A stretch of DNA of 44,355 nucleotides, taken from positions 1-44,355 of the forward strand of contig VBPX01000018.1 in NCBI GenBank assembly GCA_005877075.1. Direction: 5' to 3'. The notes under the pieces were generated by a model. The model was given only the letters and a program-made list of their open reading frames with translations. It was not told where the DNA came from and did no database searches. The position numbers and the translations under genes were made by a program. Source of the stretch: Nitrososphaerota archaeon. GTDB taxonomy: Archaea > Thermoproteota > Nitrososphaeria > Nitrososphaerales > Nitrososphaeraceae. Position 1 is the stretch's first letter. The number at the start of each line of letters is the position of its first letter. Of the stretch, positions 30,837 to 39,007 are shown in pieces.

Positions 30837-32781
30837 CTTCTAATACAATCCTCCTTTCATTAGTACCAGATAATATACTCTTTAGTGCAATATAAATCTC
30901 AGTTGATGATATTGGTCTTCCATTGAATTTTACTATTTTATAATCAATTTCTCTAGCAGTATTTTGTTGTACAAGTGATCCCAGTTGTGAGGAATAATTC
31001 ATTTCTACGTCTATAATTAATTTAGTATCCATCAAAAATTTTTTAATAGTTTCAGTAGGAAAGGGGTGAAGTAATCGAATCTGGATAAATCTGAATTTTT
31101 TTCCTTCCGCGGATAATTTTTCTAATGCTTCTAAAATTGCCCCTTTTGTGGATCCCCAGCTGATAACAACATTTTCGCTATTTGAGTTAAAATTATAGCA
31201 TATTGCTTTATCTTCTTCAGGTATTTTTTCCAATGCAAGATCTAACTTTTTCATTCTCTTGTCCATCATCTTGATCCTATTATCAGGATCTTCTGAGATA
31301 TGACCCTCCTCGGTATGTTCATCTCCAGTATTCCAAAATATTGCGTTTTCTGTACCAATAGGTACTCTTGTTGAAATAGGAGAATCTTCAAATTTGAATC
31401 TTTGAAAATGACCCGCAGCGCCCTCACTTTCATTTTTGTCCACAACAGTTTTGAACTTTCCTCTTTCAATTTTCAATTCGGTGCTAAAATTTTTGCAGGT
31501 TTGTATACTACTACTAATTGCCTTATCGAGTAAATGAATTACTGGCAATTGATAAATTTCTGCAAGATTAAAGGCCTTGATGGCATCGTAAAAAGATTCT
31601 TCAATATCTCCAGAAGCCAAAACTATTTTTGGAAAATCACCATGTCCTGCATTTATGGCAAACAAAAGATCGCTCTGTTCATGTCGGGTAGGTAATCCAG
31701 TGGATGGTCCAGCCCTTTGGTACATTGTAACCACTAAAGGAACCTCATTCATTCCGGACCAACCCAGTGCTTCTGCCATCAAGGAAAACCCAGGACCTGA
31801 TGTTGCAGTAGCTGTCCTGACTCCAGTTAATGAAGCTCCAATTGCCATTGTTATTGCAGCAATTTCATCTTCAGTTTGTACTACAACTATAGACCCATGT
31901 TTACCATCTATCTGGTCAATAATCTGATTTGATTCTAAAAACTCACTTTCGTCACTTGCTGGTGTAATGGGGTAATAAGTTTGAAATCGACAACCGCCAA
32001 CTATTTTCCCAATTGCGGCAGCTTGACTGCCTGAAAGTAGCAAATAATTCTTTAACGTATCCTTAGGTGTTATTTTTTTGATATTTTTTGTATCAAATTT
32101 AGTGTTTATATAGGAATATGCATATCCTGCCGCCGCTATATTACTAGCAAGCAATTTAGGTTTAGATCCAAAAATCTCTTGGATAGCTTCAATCATTTTA
32201 TCTTTATTGATACTAAGTAGGGAAATAGATGCCGATATTGCCATAACATTAACCACTCTAGTAAGTTTACTAAGTTTAGGATCGTCCAAATTTTTTGATA
32301 GCTCTTCTATCATTTCAAAGTATGGCAACCCATATACTATACAACCTTTTGATTTCGCAAGATCCAACATGCCACCTAAATTAAGAGAATGTCCTGAATC
32401 CTCCAATAATTTACGTATTCTTTCGTTTGCTTCAAGATCAATTGTTGGTACTTCCTCTAAAACTGTTTCGATAAGAGATGAATCATATATTATTGTCCCT
32501 CTGGGGGCAACTTTGTCTGCATGTCTAAAAACCGTTTCAGCATCAAATGATACTAGCATGTCGATTTCTTCTAAATGTGAGCTTACAGGTTTTTCTGAAA
32601 TTCTGATTGTAAAATGGCTGTGTTCGCCTTTAATGTTGGAATAAAATTCTCTCTTTCCAAAAATATGAAAGCCTTGTTTTGCACATGTTTTTGCAAAAAT
32701 ATTTGCAGCTGAATCAACACCACTCCCTTGTGGTCCACCTATCAACCAAGATATAGAATTCGCATCAGTCAAAAAAGACAA
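30826..32781 (-). CDS. korA: 2-oxoacid:ferredoxin oxidoreductase, fused gamma-alpha subunit
   Basis: A 651-residue subunit. Residues 1-200 form the gamma domain (GGPQGSGVDSAANIF and FYSNIKGEHSHFTIR). The alpha domain follows: YYPITPASDESEFLE, TEDEIAAITMAIGASLTGVRTATATSGPGFSLM, and a C-terminal region with the VISWGSTKGAILEAL motif. The gamma-alpha fusion is the common archaeal layout. Its start is separated by about 60 bases from the next gene on the same strand. Confidence 0.93.
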   Translation of the reverse strand: MSFLTDANSISWLIGGPQGSGVDSAANIFAKTCAKQGFHIFGKREFYSNIKGEHSHFTIRISEKPVSSHLEEIDMLVSFDAETVFRHADKVAPRGTIIYDSSLIETVLEEVPTIDLEANERIRKLLEDSGHSLNLGGMLDLAKSKGCIVYGLPYFEMIEELSKNLDDPKLSKLTRVVNVMAISASISLLSINKDKMIEAIQEIFGSKPKLLASNIAAAGYAYSYINTKFDTKNIKKITPKDTLKNYLLLSGSQAAAIGKIVGGCRFQTYYPITPASDESEFLESNQIIDQIDGKHGSIVVVQTEDEIAAITMAIGASLTGVRTATATSGPGFSLMAEALGWSGMNEVPLVVTMYQRAGPSTGLPTRHEQSDLLFAINAGHGDFPKIVLASGDIEESFYDAIKAFNLAEIYQLPVIHLLDKAISSSIQTCKNFSTELKIERGKFKTVVDKNESEGAAGHFQRFKFEDSPISTRVPIGTENAIFWNTGDEHTEEGHISEDPDNRIKMMDKRMKKLDLALEKIPEEDKAICYNFNSNSENVVISWGSTKGAILEALEKLSAEGKKFRFIQIRLLHPFPTETIKKFLMDTKLIIDVEMNYSSQLGSLVQQNTAREIDYKIVKFNGRPISSTEIYIALKSILSGTNERRIVLEGGT

Positions 32782-32838
32782 TGAATTACATTCTTCTCCA
32801 AATTAATAATTAAATTATTGATATATAAAAGATAAAAA

Positions 32839-32988
32839 TCATCCGCCGCCTGTAGCAGCATCGTATAAACAGCATTCACATGAATCGCGTTCTCCGCAAT
32901 AAGGACAAGAACATGTGCATGCTTCGATTACAATGCCACAAATGTCACATGTAATACTTTCCTCAGACGAATTATCCTTCGAAGACAT
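32839..32988 (-). CDS. 49-aa zinc-binding miniprotein
   Basis: From ATG 32988 to the stop at 32839; a longer frame to 33066 is not likely. Nine Cys lie within 27 residues: CDIC, then CTCSCPYC, then CECC, followed by a GGG tail. Two zinc knuckles are likely (CDIC...CPYC). The last residues AATGGG are unusual. It lies upstream of korA on the same strand. Function unknown. Confidence 0.68.
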   Translation of the reverse strand: MSSKDNSSEESITCDICGIVIEACTCSCPYCGERDSCECCLYDAATGGG

Positions 32989-33102
32989 CTTGCAATATAA
33001 AGCTAAGCTAGAACTTATACTTTGCATTAAAAAGAATTTGTAAAGATAATTCTTTTTTATTCTCAAAGATATATCGTATCATTTAGTGTAAATATAATTC
33101 TA

Positions 33103-33128
33103 AATAAAAAGAAAATAAAAATAAAAAA
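33103..33128 (-). terminator. T-rich terminator after amoA
   Basis: On the minus strand a run of T-rich blocks (CCTTTTTTATTTTTATTTTC) follows the amoA stop by about 10 bases. Archaeal transcription ends at such oligo-T tracts. Confidence 0.55.
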
Positions 33129-33138
33129 GGATGTGGTT

Positions 33139-33789
33139 TTAATCCCACTTGCTCCATGCAGCCATCCATCTATATGTCCATGTATTGAGTTTTGCACCTA
33201 GTGCAGCTATTGGAACACTTAGCACGGCCCCAGCTCCCGATCCTAGCGCTACGGGACTATTGTAGAATTTACCGACCTGAGGCTCAATTGGAGTCATATA
33301 TGGAGGCAATGTAGGTCGAGGATACTTGAATGCCATCTCCAGAGGATCTCTTACTAGCAGCAGATTGATCATATTGAACATTGGCAATGAAAGTCCAACC
33401 AATGTTCCGCCAATTATAATGGCAGCATGTTTATTCCTTCTTGTTGCCCAATATGTCAAATCTAACAACATTGCTGAAGGTATCCAAACAGGCGTCACGA
33501 CGAAGTCATATGGATATCCTAATGCAAACCATGCACCTTTAGCTACCCATGTATAGATAGTCATAATGGTTGCATAATATGTTGCAGTCCCTGGTACTCC
33601 GGTGAATAGCATGTAATAGATTGCGCCTACTACGAGCATTGTTGATTGTGAGATTGAGAATACGACGAATGACGTCCACGCCCAATCGGTATAGAATATG
33701 TAGTCTCCTGCGTTGATTGTCAATAATGTACTATTTACAGCAACTACAACTATGAATAAATAGTGTGTAGTGCGTCTAAGCCAGACCAT
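33139..33789 (-). CDS. amoA: ammonia monooxygenase subunit A
   Basis: The 216-residue membrane subunit of archaeal AMO, which converts ammonia to hydroxylamine. It starts MVWLRRTTHYLFIVVVAVNS and ends WTYRWMAAWSKWD, the usual limits. An upstream in-frame TTG at 33795 is not needed. Conserved regions include GDYIFYTDWAWTSF, FTGVPGTATYYA, YTWVAKGAWFALGYPYDF and YPRPTLPPYMTPIEP. It has several TM helices. It has its own TATA box and a T-rich end, so it may be transcribed apart from amoX. Confidence 0.97.
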   Translation of the reverse strand: MVWLRRTTHYLFIVVVAVNSTLLTINAGDYIFYTDWAWTSFVVFSISQSTMLVVGAIYYMLFTGVPGTATYYATIMTIYTWVAKGAWFALGYPYDFVVTPVWIPSAMLLDLTYWATRRNKHAAIIIGGTLVGLSLPMFNMINLLLVRDPLEMAFKYPRPTLPPYMTPIEPQVGKFYNSPVALGSGAGAVLSVPIAALGAKLNTWTYRWMAAWSKWD

Positions 33790-33811
33790 TACCAAATGTC
33801 TGCTAAAGGTT

Positions 33812-33822
33812 CTATATAAAAT
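33812..33822 (-). promoter_or_regulatory. TATA box for amoA
   Basis: On the minus strand the sequence reads ATTTTATATAG, centred about 27 bases before the amoA ATG at 33789. This predicts a leaderless amoA mRNA. Confidence 0.6.
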
Positions 33823-33960
33823 TTTATTTTGATAGTCTAATTTTTTGCCAGCGATAAATTTGATACATTTTAAAAATTTTTAGAAAAATTTGTTTTATGG
33901 ATTTTTTTATCTTATTATTAAGATTATTCTAATGATCCTGAATTAGCTATCAGAATTGAA

Positions 33961-33997
33961 AATTATTAAAAATAAAAAGTTAAAATAAAAAATTAAA
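33961..33997 (-). terminator. T-rich terminator after amoX
   Basis: Immediately past the amoX stop the minus strand has TTTTTTATTTTAACTTTTTATTTTT. This separates amoX from amoA and favours individual transcripts. Confidence 0.5.
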
Positions 33998-33999
33998 GT

Positions 34000-34320
34000 T
34001 TAGGCGTAACCTAATTTTTCTCTTGTGATTTTCATTATAAAGAAGAACCCTAGTGATTCAATGACTGTTAATACTGATAGAGCATAAAGTCCACTTGGTA
34101 ACGGATATGCCCATGGGTAAACAGTTACACCAACATACACACCACCAGCTGTTGCAACCCAACATAGAATGAAGCCTATGATGTAAACTGGGGTCAACTT
34201 CTCTACACGTCGTCCTATCATGTGTTCAATTTCGTCACTACTACCACCTGTACTGGTACGGCCACCGCCGCCGCCACCGCCGCCATAACCCTTTGGTAAA
34301 GTCATTGTGTTTACCATCAA
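34000..34320 (-). CDS. amoX: AmoX, small membrane protein of the AMO locus
   Basis: A 106-residue protein that accompanies AMO genes in Thaumarchaeota and is a proposed accessory AMO subunit. It has a glycine-rich N-terminus (KGYGGGGGGGG), a charged segment MIGRRVEKLTPV, then two hydrophobic helices (about 46-67 and 75-96) and a short basic tail. It lies 211 bases upstream of amoA on the same strand. The exact start is uncertain because several Met codons are close together. Confidence 0.9.
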   Translation of the reverse strand: MMVNTMTLPKGYGGGGGGGGRTSTGGSSDEIEHMIGRRVEKLTPVYIIGFILCWVATAGGVYVGVTVYPWAYPLPSGLYALSVLTVIESLGFFFIMKITREKLGYA

Positions 34321-34554
34321 AGGATTCCTTTTTAAATTTTGCGTCCAAAAACTGCTAATTCTAAGGATTTATGAAAGGGAACTTAGAAATAACTAGTCTT
34401 GCCATTGTTTGTGCAAGTTTTTCTTTTCGTGATTAGAAATTCCTAGTAATGTAACGAATAATGTAAGAATAATTGATGCACTCTGCTGAATATTATGCTT
34501 AATTATTAAGCAAATTAGAATTGAGAATGTATAATCATAGCAAAGCATATATCT

Positions 34555-35145
34555 TTGTTTTTTCTGGTAAGGCTAGGTGTAAATTATACGTCGACCATAA
34601 AGATAGCGGTAGTTGTCCTATTCGCAATAGTAATGTCCACTTCGACAATGATAGCAATTACTCAAAGTGTAGAAGGACATGGTGTTCAGGCTCAGCTTCA
34701 AAGTAGATTCGTGAGAATTCAGGATGAAGCTTTCTCGGCACAAACATTGAATACAGGTGATCAGCTTATAGTGACTGGAAATCTACAAAGTCTTGTAAAC
34801 AAACCATTAAGAGCATGGTTGTCATTATTCAGTGAGTCAATCAACGCTGGTAATAGATGGGAATTTATTGCAAGAGATCCTCCAGGAAATATATTTGATA
34901 TTCCTCCACAAGGAACAATTCCGTATTCAATTACTGCAAAAGCTCTTGAACCAGCTGTTTACCATGTTCATACACAGTTAAATATAGAGCACGTTGGTCC
35001 TGGTCTCGGTCCTGGTCAAACTATCCAAGTGACTGGCCCAGCAATATTGAAACCAGTTCCATGGGGTAATGTAGCATATCAGGTCATGCTGATTGGCGCC
35101 GGACTCGGAGTAACATTTGCAACAAGACCGTGGCAAGTAATTTAA
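34555..35145 (+). CDS. amoB: ammonia monooxygenase subunit B
   Basis: The 196-residue periplasmic subunit that carries the copper site. A hydrophobic N-terminal segment (about residues 14-36) is followed by EGHGVQAQLQSRF, whose His is the first copper ligand after processing. YHVHTQL near residue 140 supplies the other two His. Motifs SESINAGNRWEFIARDPPGN and VGPGLGPGQTI are typical. It starts at TTG 34555, the only sensible in-frame start, and a TATA-like TATAATCA lies about 23 bases upstream. It is divergent from amoX. Confidence 0.95.
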   Translation: MFFLVRLGVNYTSTIKIAVVVLFAIVMSTSTMIAITQSVEGHGVQAQLQSRFVRIQDEAFSAQTLNTGDQLIVTGNLQSLVNKPLRAWLSLFSESINAGNRWEFIARDPPGNIFDIPPQGTIPYSITAKALEPAVYHVHTQLNIEHVGPGLGPGQTIQVTGPAILKPVPWGNVAYQVMLIGAGLGVTFATRPWQVI

Positions 35146-35154
35146 AAATCCTTT

Positions 35155-35201
35155 ATTTTTTATCTATTTTTTTGTTAGATTTTAAGAATCTTTTTTTTAT
35201 A
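35155..35201 (+). terminator. T-rich terminator after amoB
   Basis: Several long T-runs (ATTTTTTATC, CTATTTTTTTG, CTTTTTTTTATAG) follow the amoB stop within 60 bases, typical of archaeal termination. Confidence 0.5.
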
Positions 35202-35265
35202 GTTCCTGTACGTAGTAACTATATGAAATAAAATCAATCATACAGAGAATAACTTGAATAAAAAA

Positions 35266-36180
35266 TTATAATTTTAGATGTATTTTTAGACCTTTGTATC
35301 TATTTCTTATTGTAACTTCAGTTACTCCTGCAGCCTCGGCAACATCTTTTTGAGTTTTATTTTCACCGTTCATTACACAAGCTACGTACAAAGCAGCCGC
35401 AGCTAAGCCCATAGGATCTTTTCCTGCAGAGATTTTACCTTGTTCAGCCTTTTTCAATATCTCCAAAGCTTTTCTTTTGGTTTTTTCAGAAAGGCCGGAT
35501 TTACTTGCTATTCGCGCTACACATTTAACAGGATCTACTACAGGCATTTTCAAGTCAAGCTCTCTAATCAATAACCTGTAACATCTGGCTACATCCTTTT
35601 TCTTGATGTTACTTGCATGAGCAATATCTTTTAATGTTCTTGGAGTTTCGGTGTCTCTACAGGCAGCATACAATGCGGCTGCTACAAGAGCAGAAATGGA
35701 TCTTCCTCTTACGAGTCCTTTTTCGAGTGCTTTTCTGTAAACATATGCAGCTTTCTCGATTACTGCATCGCCAACTGCAAGCTTATCTTTTAGTCTATCT
35801 AACTCACTAAATGCCTGCCTAAAATTACGATCTACTGGTTCGTGAACCTGACTTCGACTGTCCCAGGTTCTTAGTCTTTCGATAGTACTTTTCATGGATG
35901 CCGACAATGGTTTTCCAGATGCATCCTTATCAACGGGTCCAATTATTGTAGCAAGTCCCATATCATGCATTGCGAGAGATGTTGGAATACCAGCACGACT
36001 ACGATCTTCATGTTCTTCTTTTGAAAATGCCCTCCATTCTGGTCCAGTTTCTTCAATACGTTCTGTAACTACAAATCCACAATTTCCACAAAACATTTCT
36101 CCACTAGAATTATCTGTGACCATAGGACCCTTTCCACATCTTGGACATCGATCACTGAATAAAGAAATATCCTTAACCAA
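35266..36180 (-). CDS. tfb: transcription initiation factor TFB
   Basis: A 304-residue TFIIB homologue that binds TBP-promoter complexes and recruits RNA polymerase. The zinc ribbon has C12, C15, C31 and C34. The B-reader/linker region (GPEWRAFS, RAGIPTSLAMHDMGLATIIG) is intact. Two cyclin repeats follow (about 110-200 and 205-300), ending in the helix-turn-helix QKDVAEAAGVTEVTIRNRYK. The start is TTG 36180, preceded by a GGTGA-type Shine-Dalgarno sequence, so it is not leaderless. Confidence 0.95.
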   Translation of the reverse strand: MVKDISLFSDRCPRCGKGPMVTDNSSGEMFCGNCGFVVTERIEETGPEWRAFSKEEHEDRSRAGIPTSLAMHDMGLATIIGPVDKDASGKPLSASMKSTIERLRTWDSRSQVHEPVDRNFRQAFSELDRLKDKLAVGDAVIEKAAYVYRKALEKGLVRGRSISALVAAALYAACRDTETPRTLKDIAHASNIKKKDVARCYRLLIRELDLKMPVVDPVKCVARIASKSGLSEKTKRKALEILKKAEQGKISAGKDPMGLAAAALYVACVMNGENKTQKDVAEAAGVTEVTIRNRYKGLKIHLKL

Positions 36181-36527
36181 TTCTAATCACCAACAAAAAT
36201 TGAGACAAGGTTTGTTTCTTATATTTATGTTTTTTTCTCATATATATGCATTGTTGTAAATCTTTCTAACCTACAGATATACATATGAAATTTTAAATAT
36301 TTTCCGAATTGAACTTAATAATTACGCTATTTTTTCATGTTTATTATAAAATTTCGATATTTTATTATTATCTTGGGGTATTTCTTTTTCTTCTTTTAGA
36401 CTTTTCTATTTTTTTACTTTCAGATCTTCGAGCGCTATATGCATGGGTTTTTCGATTTAATTTCACACAACAAATAAAAATTATTCAATATAAATACTAT
36501 ATAGTACTAATTTGTTTGATAAGTCCT

Positions 36528-36956
36528 TTGAGCATAACAGATAATCACAGCGATGAGGAAATCCGAAAAATTTACAATTTTAGAAATTTAGCTGTTGTAG
36601 GAATGTCAAGAAATCCCGGCAAGGCTGCCCACTATGTTCCTAAATACATGATAGAAAAAGGATATAATATAATACCAGTAAATCCAACAGCTAGCAATAT
36701 ACTCAATAGAAGAACTTATTCACGTGTATCAGATATACAGTCCCAGGTAGACATAATCGATGTATTTAGACCTTCTGAAGATGTCTATCCAGTAATAGAA
36801 GATTCCATTAGAAAACCAGGAATTAGAGTTATTTGGTTGCAGGAAGGAATTCACAATATAGAAGCAGAAAAAATTGCCTTGGATAACAATATTGATATTG
36901 TATTTAATAGATGCATTATGGCCGAGCATATAAGATTATTTGAACACAATGAGTAA
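36528..36956 (+). CDS. CoA-binding domain protein (YccU-like)
   Basis: A 142-residue small Rossmann-type protein. AVVGMSRNPGKAAHYVPKYM carries the nucleotide-binding loop, followed by GYNIIPVNPTA, VDIIDVFRP and VIWLQEGIH, all typical of CoA_binding_2 proteins. TTG 36528 is the likely start: the domain begins there and a TATA-like ACTATATAGT lies about 26 bases before. The frame is open to 36309, but that stretch is only hydrophobic and AT-rich. The function is not known in detail. Confidence 0.85.
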   Translation: MSITDNHSDEEIRKIYNFRNLAVVGMSRNPGKAAHYVPKYMIEKGYNIIPVNPTASNILNRRTYSRVSDIQSQVDIIDVFRPSEDVYPVIEDSIRKPGIRVIWLQEGIHNIEAEKIALDNNIDIVFNRCIMAEHIRLFEHNE

Positions 36957-37015
36957 TGGAATTGCTTGGTCAAAGATTTTGATTTTTTGTTATTTGTTAG
37001 GATGGATATTATTTG

Positions 37016-37597
37016 TTAGGGATAGATTTGATGTCCTGTATATCTATCTATAATCTTTATTGCTTTTGTTGGACATGCTTGAGCTGCCATAATGATCCTA
37101 TCTAGAGTATCAGCTGTTTCTGATTCGACTGTTGCCTTTGGGTTTATGTGTTTACTCTTATCAACCACAAATACTTTTGGCGCTATGGATTCACATCCAC
37201 CAAACGCCAAACACAAGCTAGGTTCAATAATAATATGAAATCTACTTCTTATAGTATCTAAAAACAGGTTGTCGTAACCAACATTACTTTTGGAATCTGC
37301 GCTTGCAAATTTATATGAATTCATTTGTTTATTTGATGAATTTCCTTCTTCCTCATCAATGTTTTGATCTTTTTGATCAAATATATTAGACGATTCTAGA
37401 TCATACTGTTTTCTTTTTCTTTTATCAGAAAGAATTTCGAATGCTTCATTAATTTTTTTGATAGTTTCTTCTGCATGGGGTGATTTGTTTCTGTCGGGAT
37501 GATATTTTTTAGCAAGCTTGCGATAGGATTTTTTTATTTCTTGAAAATTAGCATCTTGCGAAATCCCGAAAATGGCATAATAACCCCTATTATCCAT
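37016..37597 (-). CDS. DnaJ-ferredoxin fusion protein
   Basis: A 193-residue protein. Residues 5-67 are a J domain with the HPD motif at 33-35, which stimulates DnaK-type chaperones. A low-complexity linker (about 70-100) joins it to a bacterial-type ferredoxin domain (about 118-185). Its cluster Cys are C129, C135 and C175 (CPTKAI). The usual middle Cys of CxxCxxC is Phe132, so three ligands remain, as in 3Fe-4S or atypical clusters. Thaumarchaeal DnaJ-Fer proteins have been proposed to come from chloroplast lineages by gene transfer. It may couple redox state to protein folding. Confidence 0.88.
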   Translation of the reverse strand: MDNRGYYAIFGISQDANFQEIKKSYRKLAKKYHPDRNKSPHAEETIKKINEAFEILSDKRKRKQYDLESSNIFDQKDQNIDEEEGNSSNKQMNSYKFASADSKSNVGYDNLFLDTIRSRFHIIIEPSLCLAFGGCESIAPKVFVVDKSKHINPKATVESETADTLDRIIMAAQACPTKAIKIIDRYTGHQIYP

Positions 37598-37694
37598 CTA
37601 AATAGACTAACACTACCTGTTATTTATTCACTTTTCATAAAATTCAAAGTATTTTAACAAAAATGTGATAACTTTTCAATTCTGGGATGTTATT

Positions 37695-38060
37695 TTATAG
37701 TTTCTTATTGATTACATAAGAGTTTATGACATTATAATATTTTTCCAAAGCCTTTTCATCATTATAGCATTTTTTACATATACATAACTGTGAAACAAGA
37801 GCTCTATCGCAATTTTTTTCAAATTCACATTCAGGACAACCAGCTAATGATCCACAAATCGCACACTTTAGTTGTTTAGAATTAATTGAAACATAAGATG
37901 GATTTGATAAATCCTTTGTATGACATTCAACATGTTTTATCGCTCTGTTTGATCTTGACCATAATGCTAATTCACCTTTTGATATTTTTTTTCCGCAGGT
38001 TTTGCAGTTACTACTAAATTTCACAGTAAGATTGATCCAATCATTAGCATTCGCTTGCAA
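37695..38060 (-). CDS. zinc-ribbon protein of unknown function
   Basis: A 121-residue protein with two metal-binding units. The first, CKTCGKKISKGELALWSRSN with a later HVEC, resembles a PARP/treble-clef-type finger. The second combines CAICGSLAGCPEC, EFEKNC and CICKKC. The tail is basic and asparagine-rich. It lies about 100 bases upstream of DnaJ-Fer on the same strand. Nucleic-acid binding is plausible but not shown. Confidence 0.68.
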   Translation of the reverse strand: MQANANDWINLTVKFSSNCKTCGKKISKGELALWSRSNRAIKHVECHTKDLSNPSYVSINSKQLKCAICGSLAGCPECEFEKNCDRALVSQLCICKKCYNDEKALEKYYNVINSYVINKKL

Positions 38061-38151
38061 TAGACTGAATAATGTAAATCAAAGATAATAATCTAACGAA
38101 AGATTACAATACAATAACAACATTGTAAGTGAGAAAGAATAATGAAATGGT

Positions 38152-38409
38152 CTATGTACAAGTTTTTTCAATTTTCTTAATACTAGTTTTTTTATCATAA
38201 AGAATATTCATTGCCATATTAAATAGAGCAATTGCTTCTTGTTCAAATGATTGTATAAGATAATGATCCCCATTTATGGTTACTTCTAATGAATAGTATT
38301 TTAGACCGTTTAACATACTGGACAACTGGTTAGATGCTTGTGTAATTTTTCCTCCCAAATTCAAAATTGTCATCAAGGCATCAAGGCTATCTTTGTAATT
38401 CACGGTCAT
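38152..38409 (-). CDS. hypothetical 85-aa protein
   Basis: A small soluble protein with a helical first half (MTILNLGGKITQASNQLSSML), a beta hairpin (YYSLEVTINGDHYLIQSF) and a helical, Lys-rich end. It could be a small dimeric regulator. No family recognised. It is the last gene before a 250-base gap. Confidence 0.55.
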   Translation of the reverse strand: MTVNYKDSLDALMTILNLGGKITQASNQLSSMLNGLKYYSLEVTINGDHYLIQSFEQEAIALFNMAMNILYDKKTSIKKIEKTCT

Positions 38410-38660
38410 TACTCAAATTACTCACAAGATATGCCAAAAATTGTTCATAGAATAAATCAAAAGAAAAAATGTAAAAACAGAAAAAATATTTTTTTGTAAT
38501 TTTGTAGACATTAAGTTAAACTTGATGAAAGACGATATAGTTATTGCATCATATCTAAGAGAGGGGGAGGAACACTTTTACAAAATACAATTACTATAGT
38601 CTTGCTAGACTCAATGCATTATTTGTAAATTAGACAAGATATAGCAATCATGGTTTCAAT

Positions 38661-38789
38661 TTAATTAAATAAATTAACGTTATTCTTCTTGCATTGTTTA
38701 CAAATACCAAACCAATCGGCTATTCGATTTTCCATTTTGATTTCGACAACGTTTGCACCACATTCAAAACAAAAGTATCTTTTTTGCAT
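38661..38789 (-). CDS. 42-aa zinc-ribbon miniprotein
   Basis: ATG 38789 to TAA 38661. It has CFECG near the N-terminus and CKQCKK near the C-terminus, separated by about 19 residues, a compact zinc ribbon. Lys and Asn are abundant. It is too short for normal gene finding but has clear knuckles and a clean start. It was not recognised as a known family. Confidence 0.6.
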   Translation of the reverse strand: MQKRYFCFECGANVVEIKMENRIADWFGICKQCKKNNVNLFN

Positions 38790-39007
38790 TTGTTATCATT
38801 ATATAATAAATGCTATCATAGTATATCTTTATGATACCGTCAGCACATGATCTGAATGGACATAAATAGTTCTATTAGAAATCATCATTCTACTTGATAT
38901 TGAATACATTTTCTACTTACTTTTCTCTACTGTATGATAAATTCTCATTTTGACCTTACTAGAGGCTAAATCCTTATACCTGTTTGATTTTTAGACAGTA
39001 TCCAAGA

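Noticed and set aside
36309-36527. N-terminal extension of the CoA-binding protein
   Set aside because: The region is AT-rich, only hydrophobic, and contains the TATA box for the shorter gene.
38525-38599. A 24-codon ATG frame on the plus strand in the gap upstream of the 38152-38409 gene
   Set aside because: Too short, no motif, no promoter or Shine-Dalgarno at the right place.
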